DNA of 21,608 nt, from positions 1-21,608 of the forward strand of contig JBJMGI010000087.1 in the NCBI GenBank assembly GCA_045807945.1, read 5' to 3'. Below the pieces are notes generated by a model that did not search any database, was not told where the DNA came from, and worked only from the letters and a program-made list of their open reading frames with translations. This stretch comes from CAVQGF01 sp045807945 (lineage in GTDB: Bacteria; Acidobacteriota; Terriglobia; Terriglobales; Acidobacteriaceae). Below are positions 14,320-21,608 of the stretch, piece after piece; within the stretch, counting starts at the first letter, position 1, and each line of letters starts with the position of its first letter. The position numbers were made by a program, and so were the translations under genes.

Positions 14320-14324
14320 CCTCC
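14320..14324 (-). promoter_or_regulatory. Shine-Dalgarno that fixes the hemG start
   Basis: On the minus strand GGAGG ends 5 nt before GTG 14314. It supports the GTG start over the GTG at 14344 and lies between the cassette's inverted repeat and hemG, so it was probably kept intact when the cassette arrived. Confidence 0.8.
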
Positions 14325-14332
14325 AAGTAGGA

Positions 14333-14362
14333 CAAAGGCGCCACTGATAAACACAGATTAAA
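14333..14362. repeat. left inverted repeat of the GxxExxY cassette
   Basis: This reads CAAAGGCGCCACTGAT and then AAACACAGATTAAA. Compared with the reverse complement of 14801-14829, it shows about four substitutions and one single-base indel over about 29 bp. It also contains internal CACTGAT/CACAGAT half-units, so the repeat is itself built from short iterations. Confidence 0.8.
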
Positions 14363-14374
14363 CCTGTTTTTCTT

Positions 14375-14815
14375 TTATCCTGCCGAAGCTGCATCTGATT
14401 GCTCCGGACTGCCGCGGTGCTTCTTGCGTTCGTTGTCGAATATCAATCGCCTGACCTGCGGCCGCTCACCAAAGTTCAGCAGCAGACCGACCTCGATCTC
14501 AGTCGCACGCAGATAGTTGAGTAGTTGCGCTTCATGCGCGCGCTCTAGTGCTTTGCAGGTTTTTATTTCAATGAGAACTTTTCTTTCAGCGAGGAGGTCG
14601 GCACTGAAGTCCGCGAGGGGGGCCCCGCGAAAATAAAACGGAATTGGCACCTGCTGCTCGGTGGCGATTCCGTTCTGTCGCAAAGCCACTACAAAGCATT
14701 TCTCGTAGACGGATTCCAAAAACCCGTATCCGATTTCGTTGTAAACCTCATAGAAAACACCGATGATCCGCTCGGTGAGTTGTTGATACTTGAATTGGCC
14801 TTTATCAGTGTTCAT
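14375..14815 (-). CDS. GxxExxY family protein (PD-(D/E)xK-like)
   Basis: From ATG 14815 this is a 146-residue protein with the signature GFLESVY (31-37; G31, E34, Y37). A nuclease-like core follows: FSADLLAERKVLIEIKT (D73, E83, K85), then AHEAQLLNYLRAT (Q97, Y101) and GLLLNFG. This matches the GxxExxY family, which resembles PD-(D/E)xK nucleases; no activity is firmly established to my knowledge. A longer frame to 14908 would run back into hemH and is rejected. The first codons (MNTDK) lie within the right inverted repeat, so the repeat supplies the start. It interrupts the heme cluster without an evident link to heme synthesis. The DNA looks more AT-rich than its neighbours (visual impression), consistent with transfer. 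Confidence 0.88.
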   Translation of the reverse strand: MNTDKGQFKYQQLTERIIGVFYEVYNEIGYGFLESVYEKCFVVALRQNGIATEQQVPIPFYFRGAPLADFSADLLAERKVLIEIKTCKALERAHEAQLLNYLRATEIEVGLLLNFGERPQVRRLIFDNERKKHRGSPEQSDAASAG

Positions 14816-14829
14816 CTGTGGCGCTTTTG
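14801..14829. repeat. right inverted repeat of the GxxExxY cassette
   Basis: On the minus strand it reads CAAAAGCGCCACAGATG and then AACACTGATAAA, the inverted counterpart of 14333-14362. It contains the ATG and first codons of the GxxExxY gene and ends 3 nt after the hemH stop codon. Confidence 0.8.
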
Positions 14830-14832
14830 ATT

Positions 14833-15726
14833 CTACTGTCGCGTCCGCACCAATTCCGCTAGGGCTTCGATAAATAAGGGCGAGTGATTCAGCGATTCTG
14901 TCCGCCAAAGCTTCATGCCGTGTTCTTCGGCGAATTTCTTGAAAGCGATATCAATGTCATACAAAACTTCCACGTGGTCGCACACGAATCCGATCGGCTG
15001 TATGAGTGCCGCCGTCGCGCCTTGATTTTTCAGCGCCAAGATCGTCTCTTCGACTGTGGGCCCGATCCATGGCCCGCCCGAGATCCCCTGGCTCTGAAAT
15101 GCGCAGCACCATGCGCTCTCCGGCAGATCGCAGGCCAGCGCGACCGCGCGCGCCGTCTCTCGCGCCTGAATTTCGTAAGGATCGCCATCGGCGACGGTGC
15201 GGCTCGGCACGCTGTGCGCGGTGAAGATGATCGGAACCTCGACTCCGCTCTCTTCGCATGCCCGCTTCCACGCCGGCAACAATTTTCCTGCGAACGCCGC
15301 GATCAACTTCGGATTGTCGTGCCATGACTTCACGAAATCCACCGCGAACGGCACGCCGCCGTCTCCCTCGAGCGCCTTGCGGTAAAGCCCCACGCTGGTT
15401 CGCGAGTTCTGCGGCGCTAGGCAGATCGCAACAGCCTCGCTCACACTGTCGGCCGCCATCTGCTTCACGGCATCGCTGATAAACGGACGCCAGTTGCGCA
15501 TGCCGACATACACGCGCATTCCCAGCTCGCGCTCCAGCCCCTTCGCCTGCCGCATAGTGATGTCCGTCAGCGGCGACCGCCCGATCTGCTCGTAGCGATG
15601 CCGAATCTCTTCGACTGCTGCATCCGGCAGCGCGCGTCCTCCCGTTACATTTTTCAGGAATTCGCGGATATCGGCTTCCGTCGCAGTATCGGGCGAGCCA
15701 TGCGCCAGCAGCAGGACGGCCTTCAT
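14833..15726 (-). CDS. hemH: ferrochelatase (protoporphyrin or coproporphyrin type)
   Basis: This 297-residue protein inserts Fe(II) into the porphyrin. The signature IIFTAHSVP contains the catalytic His (H171), and the second conserved acid is in GFVCDHVEVLYDID (E253). FQSQGISGGPWIGP replaces the usual FQSR-type stretch. The N-terminus (LLLAHGSPDT, then GGRALPDA, then RYEQIGRSPLTD) aligns by eye with Bacillus-type coproporphyrin ferrochelatases, and the length fits that class. The Tyr that ligates iron in B. subtilis (Tyr13) appears as His (H9). Its ATG overlaps the hemE stop by 3 nt in ATGA form, so it is probably translated together with hemE. No N- or C-terminal membrane anchor is seen. 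Confidence 0.94.
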   Translation of the reverse strand: MKAVLLLAHGSPDTATEADIREFLKNVTGGRALPDAAVEEIRHRYEQIGRSPLTDITMRQAKGLERELGMRVYVGMRNWRPFISDAVKQMAADSVSEAVAICLAPQNSRTSVGLYRKALEGDGGVPFAVDFVKSWHDNPKLIAAFAGKLLPAWKRACEESGVEVPIIFTAHSVPSRTVADGDPYEIQARETARAVALACDLPESAWCCAFQSQGISGGPWIGPTVEETILALKNQGATAALIQPIGFVCDHVEVLYDIDIAFKKFAEEHGMKLWRTESLNHSPLFIEALAELVRTRQ

Positions 15727-16790
15727 ACCGTTTTTGCCCCGGCCTTTGCATACTTCGCGGCGCGCTCGTGCACAAACTCCACCAGCATCTTCACGTTCTG
15801 CTCCGGCGTCTCAGGCAAAATCCCGTGACCCAGATTGAAGATGTGTCCCGCGCGTCCACCTGCGCGACCCAAGATCTCTTCCGCGGCAGACGACACATGC
15901 TCCCATGACGAAAACAATGCCACCGGATCAAGATTTCCCTGCACCGCGCACTTGTGCCCGAGCTTCGCCCAGCCCTCATCAAGCGGAATCCGCCAATCGA
16001 GCCCGAGCACGTCCGCGCCCGTCTCCTGCATGGAAGTAAGTAATGTTGCGCTGTCGGTTCCGAAGTAGATCACCGGCGCCCCGGTCTTCTTCAAATGCTG
16101 GATCAGCGCGGTCGCATGCGGCAGCACAAATTTTCGATAATCGTCTACGCTCAAACACCCGACCCAGCTATCGAAAACTTGCAGCACGTCCGCGCCCTCT
16201 TTTACCTGCTCGCTCGCGTACCCGCCCAGCACGCGAACCAGCTTGCGCATGAGCGCGCCCCAAGCCTCGGGCGCGTTGTACATCATTTTTTTCGTCTCGA
16301 GGTAATTGCGCGAGCCTCCGCCCTCGATCATGTAGCTGGCCAGCGTGAAAGGTGCACCGCAGAACCCGATCACGGGTACGCGATCCGCGAAGTGCTTGGC
16401 CACGATCCGCACCGATTCGGCGACATATCCCAGCTCTGCCGCGCGATCATCGCGCAAGCTCTCGATTTGTGCGGCACTCCGAAGCGGCTTCTCGATCACC
16501 GGACCTTCGCCCGCCGCAAAGTGAAACGGCACGCCCATCACTTCCAGCGGAAGCAGCAGGTCGGCGAAGATGATCGCAGCGTCCACACCGAGCTTCTCGG
16601 CCGCGGTGATGGTCACCTCGGCCGCCAGCTTCGACGTCTTGCAGATATCGAGGATCGAGTGCTCGCGCCGTACGGCACGGTACTCGGGCATGTAGCGGCC
16701 AGCCTGGCGCATGAACCACACCGGCGTGGTGTCCACCGGAAGCCGCTTGCAGGCGTGGACGAATCTGGAGTCAGGTGCCGACACAGGCAT
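15723..16790 (-). CDS. hemE: uroporphyrinogen decarboxylase
   Basis: This 355-residue cytoplasmic enzyme converts uroporphyrinogen III to coproporphyrinogen III. The UroD signature FMRQAGRYMPEYR (26-38) is intact. Other family blocks follow in order: FADLLLPLEVMG, GFCGAPFTLASYMIEGG, FDSWVGCLS, YFGTDSATLL, LGLDWRIPLDEG, VQGNLDPV and FNLGHGILPETP. The length is normal. ATG 16790 opens the minus-strand heme cluster, and its TGA overlaps the hemH start. The 110-bp gap upstream separates it from a divergent deacetylase gene. Confidence 0.97.
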   Translation of the reverse strand: MPVSAPDSRFVHACKRLPVDTTPVWFMRQAGRYMPEYRAVRREHSILDICKTSKLAAEVTITAAEKLGVDAAIIFADLLLPLEVMGVPFHFAAGEGPVIEKPLRSAAQIESLRDDRAAELGYVAESVRIVAKHFADRVPVIGFCGAPFTLASYMIEGGGSRNYLETKKMMYNAPEAWGALMRKLVRVLGGYASEQVKEGADVLQVFDSWVGCLSVDDYRKFVLPHATALIQHLKKTGAPVIYFGTDSATLLTSMQETGADVLGLDWRIPLDEGWAKLGHKCAVQGNLDPVALFSSWEHVSSAAEEILGRAGGRAGHIFNLGHGILPETPEQNVKMLVEFVHERAAKYAKAGAKTV

Positions 16791-16900
16791 CTAGTAAATC
16801 ACAGACTTGCTCCCATTCGGCCCACGAGAGCGTCTATCCACAGCCCGCGTGAGAAGATACTTTTGCACCGAATAGGCCCGCCCGGAAGTCGAATCAACCT
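16791..16900. promoter_or_regulatory. divergent intergenic region hemE / PIG-L gene, with a possible hem promoter
   Basis: These 110 bp must hold starts for both operons. On the minus strand, TTGATT (16897-16892) and TATTCG (16874-16869) are 17 bp apart and would place a start about 75 nt upstream of hemE. The -10 match is mediocre, so this is only a candidate. No clear plus-strand pair was seen. Confidence 0.35.
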
Positions 16901-19549
16901 ATGCGCCGTCACCGTCCACTTCTCCGCATCACCGCATTCGCGCTCTTCGCGGCTACAGCTTTCGCCCAGCAAACCCACCAGCCGCTCCCAATGGACACTG
17001 GCCGCTCCGGCGTCGAGCAGATGCTAACCAAGCTCCGCACCACCGCGCGCCTCATGTACATCACCGCACATCCTGATGACGAAGATGGCGGACTGCTCGC
17101 GCTCGAATCGCGCGGCCATGGAGTCAGCGTCGAGCTCTTTACCTTGACCCGCGGCGATGGCGGACAGAACAAGACGGGCGCTCACTTTTCCGACGAGCTT
17201 GGTGTGCTGCGCACGCTCGAGCTGCTTGAGTCTGGCCGCTACTACGGTGTTGAGCAGCGCTTCTCGCGTGTCGCCGACTTCGGCTTCTCCAAGACTCCCG
17301 ATGAGACATTTGAAAAGTGGGGAGGGCACGACATTGCGCTCGCCGACCTCGTTCGCGGCATCCGCGAATTTCAGCCTGACGTCGTCGCCGCCCGCTTCAC
17401 CGGAACCCCACGCGACGGTCACGGAAACCACCAGGCCTCCGGCATTCTCGCGCGCGAAGCCGTCATCGCCGCCGCCGATCCGAATCGCTTCCCTGAGCAG
17501 ATCAAAGAAGGCCTGCTGCCCTGGCGCGTGCAGAAGCTCTACCACGACATCGTTCCCGCGGGAGAGAAGAACATTGCGGCCATGGATGCTGGTGTAAAGC
17601 TTCCGTATCTCGATAAGACTTTCGCCGACTTGGGCGCCGAAGGCTACAGCCACCAGAAGTCGCAGAACGCGACTTACAATCCTCCGCCGCCCGGCCCCAG
17701 CATTCGCCGCTACAAATTGATCTGGCCGAACGAAGGCACAAAAGATGAATCCGACCTCTTCCAGGGGATCGAGACGCGGCTCGATCATCTCTTCGATCGG
17801 CTTCCCGCAGCAGAACGCGAGCTGCTAAAAGCGGATCAGCCGAAGCTGCAGGAAGCTGTCAAACAGATTGATGCCGCCGAGGATTTTCCACACAAAAGAA
17901 CGACTTGTTCCGGTCCCTTGGATAAGATGTGGTGCGGCTCTGCTGCCGCGCCTCTGCTGCGTGGAAACCAAACAATCGCAGAGATTCTAAAAGATGTGGC
18001 GGAGTCGAAGATCTCAGGGGTATCCAAGCAGAATCTCGACTCGCTGCTCAACGAAAAGTCCCGTCAGTTCCAGCACGCCGCGAATCTCGCCCTTGGCCTG
18101 ACGCTCACCGCAACTTCAGCAAGTAGTCAGGCGGCTTCGTTCCTGATTCCAAGCTCCGATTATGAAATCGCAGTCACACTCGAGAACACTCCTTGGCCGT
18201 TCCAGATGCAGGATCTGCGGCTGGAGCTACTCCACGGCTGGAGCGCTCGCCGAATCGATCGCGCCTTCTGTTCCAAAGCGCCTGGATGCCTGCGTATGGA
18301 TTTTTCCATTGTCGTGCCGCAGGACGCCAACTTAACGCGTCCCTACTGGCACCGTGACGACCCCGAGAAAGACGAAGTGTTCACGCTGAATGAACCACAA
18401 TACGCGACACTTCCACTTCCTCCCGCACCGGTAACAGCGACGGTGACTTACACCCTGTACGATTTACCGGGCGAGATTAGCGCCGTTGCCACCACCGCGC
18501 CCGGCAACCGACGCGCGCTTGCTGTCGAACCCGCATTCTCGCTCGCTTTCAGCTCAGCCACACGCGTGGTGCCGCTGGCCCAGGCCAAGAGTTTCACGGT
18601 CGAGCTCGAAGCCGAAAAATTTTCCGATGGTGCCTCCACCGGCACACTCCACATCAGCACTCCGCCAAATTGGACCGCCAAAGTCGCGCAACCTGAATTG
18701 CATTTCAAGAACGCCCAATCGCAGCAGTCCGTGCAAGCTTCTATTTCAGGTGACTCCTCCGCAGAAGGCATCTACGAGCTCCGCGCCTCGCTCGACTCCG
18801 GCGGTCACACTTATAACGAAGGCTTCACCGAGATCACCCGCGATGATCTCGATCGCTTCTTCTACTTCCATCCTGCCGTCGAACGCATCTCCATAGTGGA
18901 CGTGAAGCTGCCAGAAAAGCTGAGCCTCTGCTACGTCCCCGGCGCCGGGGACGAGGTCGCCGACACTCTCGACCAGTTCGGCATGAACGTGAAGCGCATT
19001 CCCGCCGAATCAATCTCCGCCGACACCCTGAAAGCTTGCGACACCGTCGTCCTCGGCATTCGCGCTTATGACACGCAGCCCGCCCTCAAAGAACACAACA
19101 AGCTGCTGCTCGATTTCGTCCAGAACGGCGGAACGTTGCTCGTCCAGAACAATTTCAGTACCGACGAGTTCAACGACGCGCACCTCACGCCTTACGATGC
19201 CCAGCTCGGTCGCCAGCGCGTGAGCGACGAGACCGCTCCCGTCGAGGTTAAAGACGCGAACAGCTCCATCCTCCATCACCCCAACCAGATCGCAGAAAAA
19301 GATTTCAACGGATGGGTGCAGGAGCGCGGCGTGAACTTCATGTCGAGCTGGGGAAAGGAATTTCAGCCGCTGCTCTGTAGCCACGACCCCGGCGAGCAGC
19401 CGCTCTGCGGCGGCCTGCTCACCGCGCATTACGGCAAAGGTCTATACATCTACACCGGCTATTCCTTCTTCCGCCAGCTTCCCGCCGGAGTTCCCGGCGC
19501 CATCCGCCTCTTCGTGAATCTGGTGAGCGCAGGTCATGAGCAGCACTGA
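16901..19549 (+). CDS. large secreted PIG-L/LmbE family deacetylase
   Basis: This 882-residue protein has a signal peptide (MRRHRPLLRITAFALFAATAFA, cut near residue 22). A PIG-L domain (about 45-260) has the zinc motif AHPDDE (56-61) and a later ligand block DGHGNHQASG (H177 probable third ligand). PIG-L enzymes are zinc N-deacetylases acting on GlcNAc-type substrates. The rest is far longer than a typical 230-300-residue LmbE protein: a helical stretch, a beta-rich region (about 400-660), and a C-terminal segment (from about 675) with VVLGIRAYDTQPAL and DFVQNGGTLLVQNN that resembles a glutamine-amidotransferase-like fold. Its 3' end overlaps the permease start by 14 bp, suggesting coupled expression. 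A periplasmic or secreted amino-sugar deacetylase is likely; the substrate is unknown. Confidence 0.88.
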   Translation: MRRHRPLLRITAFALFAATAFAQQTHQPLPMDTGRSGVEQMLTKLRTTARLMYITAHPDDEDGGLLALESRGHGVSVELFTLTRGDGGQNKTGAHFSDELGVLRTLELLESGRYYGVEQRFSRVADFGFSKTPDETFEKWGGHDIALADLVRGIREFQPDVVAARFTGTPRDGHGNHQASGILAREAVIAAADPNRFPEQIKEGLLPWRVQKLYHDIVPAGEKNIAAMDAGVKLPYLDKTFADLGAEGYSHQKSQNATYNPPPPGPSIRRYKLIWPNEGTKDESDLFQGIETRLDHLFDRLPAAERELLKADQPKLQEAVKQIDAAEDFPHKRTTCSGPLDKMWCGSAAAPLLRGNQTIAEILKDVAESKISGVSKQNLDSLLNEKSRQFQHAANLALGLTLTATSASSQAASFLIPSSDYEIAVTLENTPWPFQMQDLRLELLHGWSARRIDRAFCSKAPGCLRMDFSIVVPQDANLTRPYWHRDDPEKDEVFTLNEPQYATLPLPPAPVTATVTYTLYDLPGEISAVATTAPGNRRALAVEPAFSLAFSSATRVVPLAQAKSFTVELEAEKFSDGASTGTLHISTPPNWTAKVAQPELHFKNAQSQQSVQASISGDSSAEGIYELRASLDSGGHTYNEGFTEITRDDLDRFFYFHPAVERISIVDVKLPEKLSLCYVPGAGDEVADTLDQFGMNVKRIPAESISADTLKACDTVVLGIRAYDTQPALKEHNKLLLDFVQNGGTLLVQNNFSTDEFNDAHLTPYDAQLGRQRVSDETAPVEVKDANSSILHHPNQIAEKDFNGWVQERGVNFMSSWGKEFQPLLCSHDPGEQPLCGGLLTAHYGKGLYIYTGYSFFRQLPAGVPGAIRLFVNLVSAGHEQH

Positions 19550-20984
19550 GCCGCAATCCGGCGCCCCGCGGCTCGCGCGCGAGCTCACGGTGAAGGACGC
19601 GACCGTGCTGAACATGATCGACATGATTGGCGTCGGCCCGTTCATCACCTTGCCGCTGGTCGTCGGCGCAATGGGCGGCCCGCAAGCCATGCTCGGCTGG
19701 GTGCTCGGCGCGCTGCTCGCCGTTTGCGATGGACTCGTCTGGGCGGAACTCGGCGCCGCCTTCCCCGGAGCCGGTGGCTCCTATCAATATCTTTCGCGGA
19801 TTTACGGGCCGTCGAAGTGGGGACGCCTTTTCGCGTTCCTCTTCGTCTGGCAGATCTCGTTCAGCGCGCCGCTCTCCATCGCCTCCGGCGCGGTCGGAGT
19901 TTCGCAGTACGCGGCGTATCTTTTTCCTGCGCTCGAATCGAGCGGCGCCGCGGGGACGTTTTGGGGAAGCCGCATCGCGATCAACGGCATCAGCTTGCTC
20001 GCCATCGGGCTAGTACTTTTCTCAGTGCTGCTGCTGATGCGCGGCATCCGGGCCGTCAGCAAAATTTCCTGGGTGCTCTGGGCGGGAGTGATGGCGACGC
20101 TCGCATGGGTGATCTTCAGCGGCTTCACCCACGTCGGCACGCATCAGATCTTCGCCTTTCCCCCCGACGCGTTCGCCTTGAATCACAAATTTTTCCTCGG
20201 ACTCGGCTCCGCGCTCATCTTCGCGACCTACGATTATTGGGGTTACTACAACGTTTGCTTCCTGGGCGGCGAGGTTAAGGACCCCGAGCGCACCATCCCG
20301 CGCTCGCTACTCCTCTCCATCGTCCTGGTCGGCATCATTTATATGGCGCTCAACCTGAGCGTGGTCGGCGTGCTGCCGTGGAAAGAATTGCAGTCCATCG
20401 CTGCTACCAATTTGCGCTTCTACACCGTCTCAACAGTCATGCAGCGGATTTACGGAAACTGGGCCGGCTCGGCCGTGACGCTTCTTGTCATTTGGACCGG
20501 CTTCGCCTCCATCTTCTCCCTGCTGCTCGGATATTCGCGTGTTCCCTATGCCGCTGCGCTCGACGGGAATTACTTCAAGCGCTTCGCCGCCATCCATCCG
20601 CGATATCACATCCCTCACGTCGCGCTGCTCTCGTTGGGATTCACCGCCGCGTTCTTCTGCCTCTTCCGTTTGCGCGACCTGATTGCGGCATTAGTCGTGA
20701 TTCGCGTCTGCCTGCAATTCCTGCTGCAAGGGGTCGGACTGATCTTTCTTCGAGCGCGGCATCCCGAAGCGCCGCGGCCATTCCGCATGTGGCTTTATCC
20801 GCTTCCCGCGCTGCTCTCCGTTGTGGGATTCACCTTCCTGCTTGTCTCGCGCGAAAATTTCTCGCGCGAGATAAAAATCGCCTCCATCATCGCCGTAAGC
20901 GGCGCGATAATTTTCCTGCTACGCGGCTGGAAGCAACGCACCTGGCCCTTCACAATCGAACCGTTAGAAGCCACGAGCCGCTAG
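19536..20984 (+). CDS. APC family amino-acid permease
   Basis: This 482-residue protein has about 12 hydrophobic helices. The first helix region, NMIDMIGVGPFITLPLVVGAMGG, carries the Gly-rich unwound motif of APC transporters. It is followed by WVLGALLAVCDGLVWAELGAAFPGAGGSYQYLSRIYG, the classic APC ELG..P..GG.Y..L signature. Proteins of this family exchange or import amino acids or amines across the inner membrane; the specific substrate cannot be read. ATG 19536 lies within the end of the deacetylase gene, in another frame, with an AGG about 4 nt upstream. Its stop TAG overlaps the GTG of the next gene by one base (TAGTG). The three genes therefore look like one transcript. Confidence 0.92.
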   Translation: MSSTEPQSGAPRLARELTVKDATVLNMIDMIGVGPFITLPLVVGAMGGPQAMLGWVLGALLAVCDGLVWAELGAAFPGAGGSYQYLSRIYGPSKWGRLFAFLFVWQISFSAPLSIASGAVGVSQYAAYLFPALESSGAAGTFWGSRIAINGISLLAIGLVLFSVLLLMRGIRAVSKISWVLWAGVMATLAWVIFSGFTHVGTHQIFAFPPDAFALNHKFFLGLGSALIFATYDYWGYYNVCFLGGEVKDPERTIPRSLLLSIVLVGIIYMALNLSVVGVLPWKELQSIAATNLRFYTVSTVMQRIYGNWAGSAVTLLVIWTGFASIFSLLLGYSRVPYAAALDGNYFKRFAAIHPRYHIPHVALLSLGFTAAFFCLFRLRDLIAALVVIRVCLQFLLQGVGLIFLRARHPEAPRPFRMWLYPLPALLSVVGFTFLLVSRENFSREIKIASIIAVSGAIIFLLRGWKQRTWPFTIEPLEATSR

Positions 20985-21608
20985 TGTCCACTCCCGACAA
21001 CGCGCTGCCAGTTCGCCCAGCGGTGGAAGATCACCCCTGGGCGCCGTTGCGCGAGCCGCTCTTTCGCGGACTCTGGATCGCATCGCTCATCTCCTTCACC
21101 GGCACGTGGATCCAGAACGTGGCCTCGGGATGGTTCATGGCTTCGCTCACCAGTTCCGCGATCATGGTCGCCCTGGTACAGGCGGCGATGAGCCTGCCGG
21201 TTTTTCTCGTCGCCATCCCTGCCGGCGCACTTGCCGACATGCTCGACCGCCGCCGGCTGCTGATTTTCGCTCAGACCTGGATGATGGTCGTGGCCTTTGC
21301 GCTCGCCATGCTTGCCGGGTTGCACCTCATGGGCCCGTCACTGCTGCTCGCGCTCACGTTTCTGCTCGGACTCGGCGCCGTCATCAACGACCCGGCGTGG
21401 CAGGCGATCGCGCCGGACGTGGTCAGTCCGCAACGCCTTCCCTCTGGCATAGCTTTGAATTCCGTCGGATTCAACATCGCCCGCGCTGTCGGGCCGTCGC
21501 TTGGAGGATTGATCATCGCCATCGCCGGCGTCCCCGCCGCCTTCGCATTGAATGGGCTCTCATTCCTCGGTGTGATCTTCTTCTTGCGGCAGTGGAAGCC
21601 GCAGCGCA
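20984..21608 (+). CDS. MFS_3-type major facilitator transporter, partial
   Basis: The frame is open from GTG 20984 (VSTPDNALPVRP) to the window edge (208 codons), so the C-terminal half is missing. The N-terminal cytoplasmic tail is followed by LFRGLWIASLISFTGTWIQNVASGWFM, then GALADMLDRRRLLIF (the MFS motif A region, loop 2-3) and NDPAWQAIAPDVV. A further block, LPSGIALNSVGFNIARAVGPSLGG, completes a pattern typical of the MFS_3 branch, which includes EntS-like exporters. The GTG start overlaps the permease TAG by one base and has no strong Shine-Dalgarno, as expected for translational coupling. Substrate unknown. Confidence 0.87.
   Translation, partial: MSTPDNALPVRPAVEDHPWAPLREPLFRGLWIASLISFTGTWIQNVASGWFMASLTSSAIMVALVQAAMSLPVFLVAIPAGALADMLDRRRLLIFAQTWMMVVAFALAMLAGLHLMGPSLLLALTFLLGLGAVINDPAWQAIAPDVVSPQRLPSGIALNSVGFNIARAVGPSLGGLIIAIAGVPAAFALNGLSFLGVIFFLRQWKPQR

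Larger units (their letters stand above)
14333..14829 (-). mobile_element. candidate GxxExxY cassette bounded by imperfect inverted repeats
   Basis: A segment of about 0.5 kb with inverted-repeat ends (14333-14362 and 14801-14829) encloses one gene. It sits just between hemH, whose stop lies 3 nt outside the right end, and the hemG Shine-Dalgarno, 8 nt outside the left end. No transposase is encoded, so mobility would depend on an outside enzyme. No target-site duplication is obvious. The gap between neighbouring hem genes without it would be a few tens of bp, as expected inside this compact operon. Confidence 0.55.

Noticed and set aside
14816..14908. Longer N-terminus for the GxxExxY protein
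   Set aside because: It would overlap the hemH 3' end and cross the inverted repeat. Family-like sequence starts right after ATG 14815.
1..21608. CRISPR array, tRNA, rRNA, phage or transposase genes
   Set aside because: No regularly spaced repeats, cloverleaf sequences, rRNA-like stretches or transposase motifs were seen on either strand.

Overview
The window is GC-rich, densely coded and largely organised as leaderless-looking operons with 1-14 bp junctions. Gene content points to a Gram-negative member of the Acidobacteriota, probably Terriglobia/Koribacter-like: an outer-membrane beta-barrel protein with a C-terminal Phe, a cellulose-synthase-like membrane glycosyltransferase, a compact hemE-hemH-hemG cluster, a GxxExxY gene and a large secreted PIG-L deacetylase. 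This assignment is inferred from gene content and style only.

Layout, left to right. (1) 1-4564, minus strand: a glycan or glycolipid assembly operon. A GtrB/ArnC-type polyprenyl-phosphate glycosyltransferase (GT2) is followed by a SAM methyltransferase and then two tandem paralogous GT-C membrane glycosyltransferases; the second is cut by the window edge. (2) 4630-5226, plus strand: a lone SAM methyltransferase, nearly touching its convergent neighbour. (3) 5228-11048, minus strand: an exopolysaccharide synthase/export operon. A BcsA-like synthase with a C-terminal PilZ domain overlaps by 4 bp a TPR plus beta-barrel exporter (BcsC/PgaA style), followed by a third, unrelated-looking GT-C enzyme with a soluble C-terminal domain. 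About 370 bp of non-coding DNA precedes the synthase and can fold into a three-way-junction RNA. (4) 11421-12913: a secreted His/Met-rich hypothetical protein divergent from a Spy/CpxP-like periplasmic protein, with a heptanucleotide tandem repeat between them. (5) 12950-16790, minus strand: hemE-hemH-hemG, interrupted exactly between hemH and hemG by a GxxExxY gene bracketed by about 29-bp imperfect inverted repeats. (6) 16901-21608, plus strand: a secreted PIG-L/LmbE deacetylase, an APC amino-acid permease and an MFS_3 transporter (cut by the window edge), with overlapping ends.

How the genes work together (inference): regions 1-3 look like an envelope glycan island. One arm makes polyprenyl-phosphate-linked sugar used by GT-C enzymes on the periplasmic face; the other polymerises sugar with a possibly c-di-GMP-responsive synthase and exports it through the TPR/barrel protein. 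The heme cluster carries the last tetrapyrrole steps, in the same order as the hemEHY cluster of Firmicutes, so a coproporphyrin-dependent route is possible. The most noteworthy items are the inverted-repeat-flanked GxxExxY cassette and the unassigned structured leader of the BcsA-like operon. No CRISPR array, rRNA, tRNA or transposase was seen.
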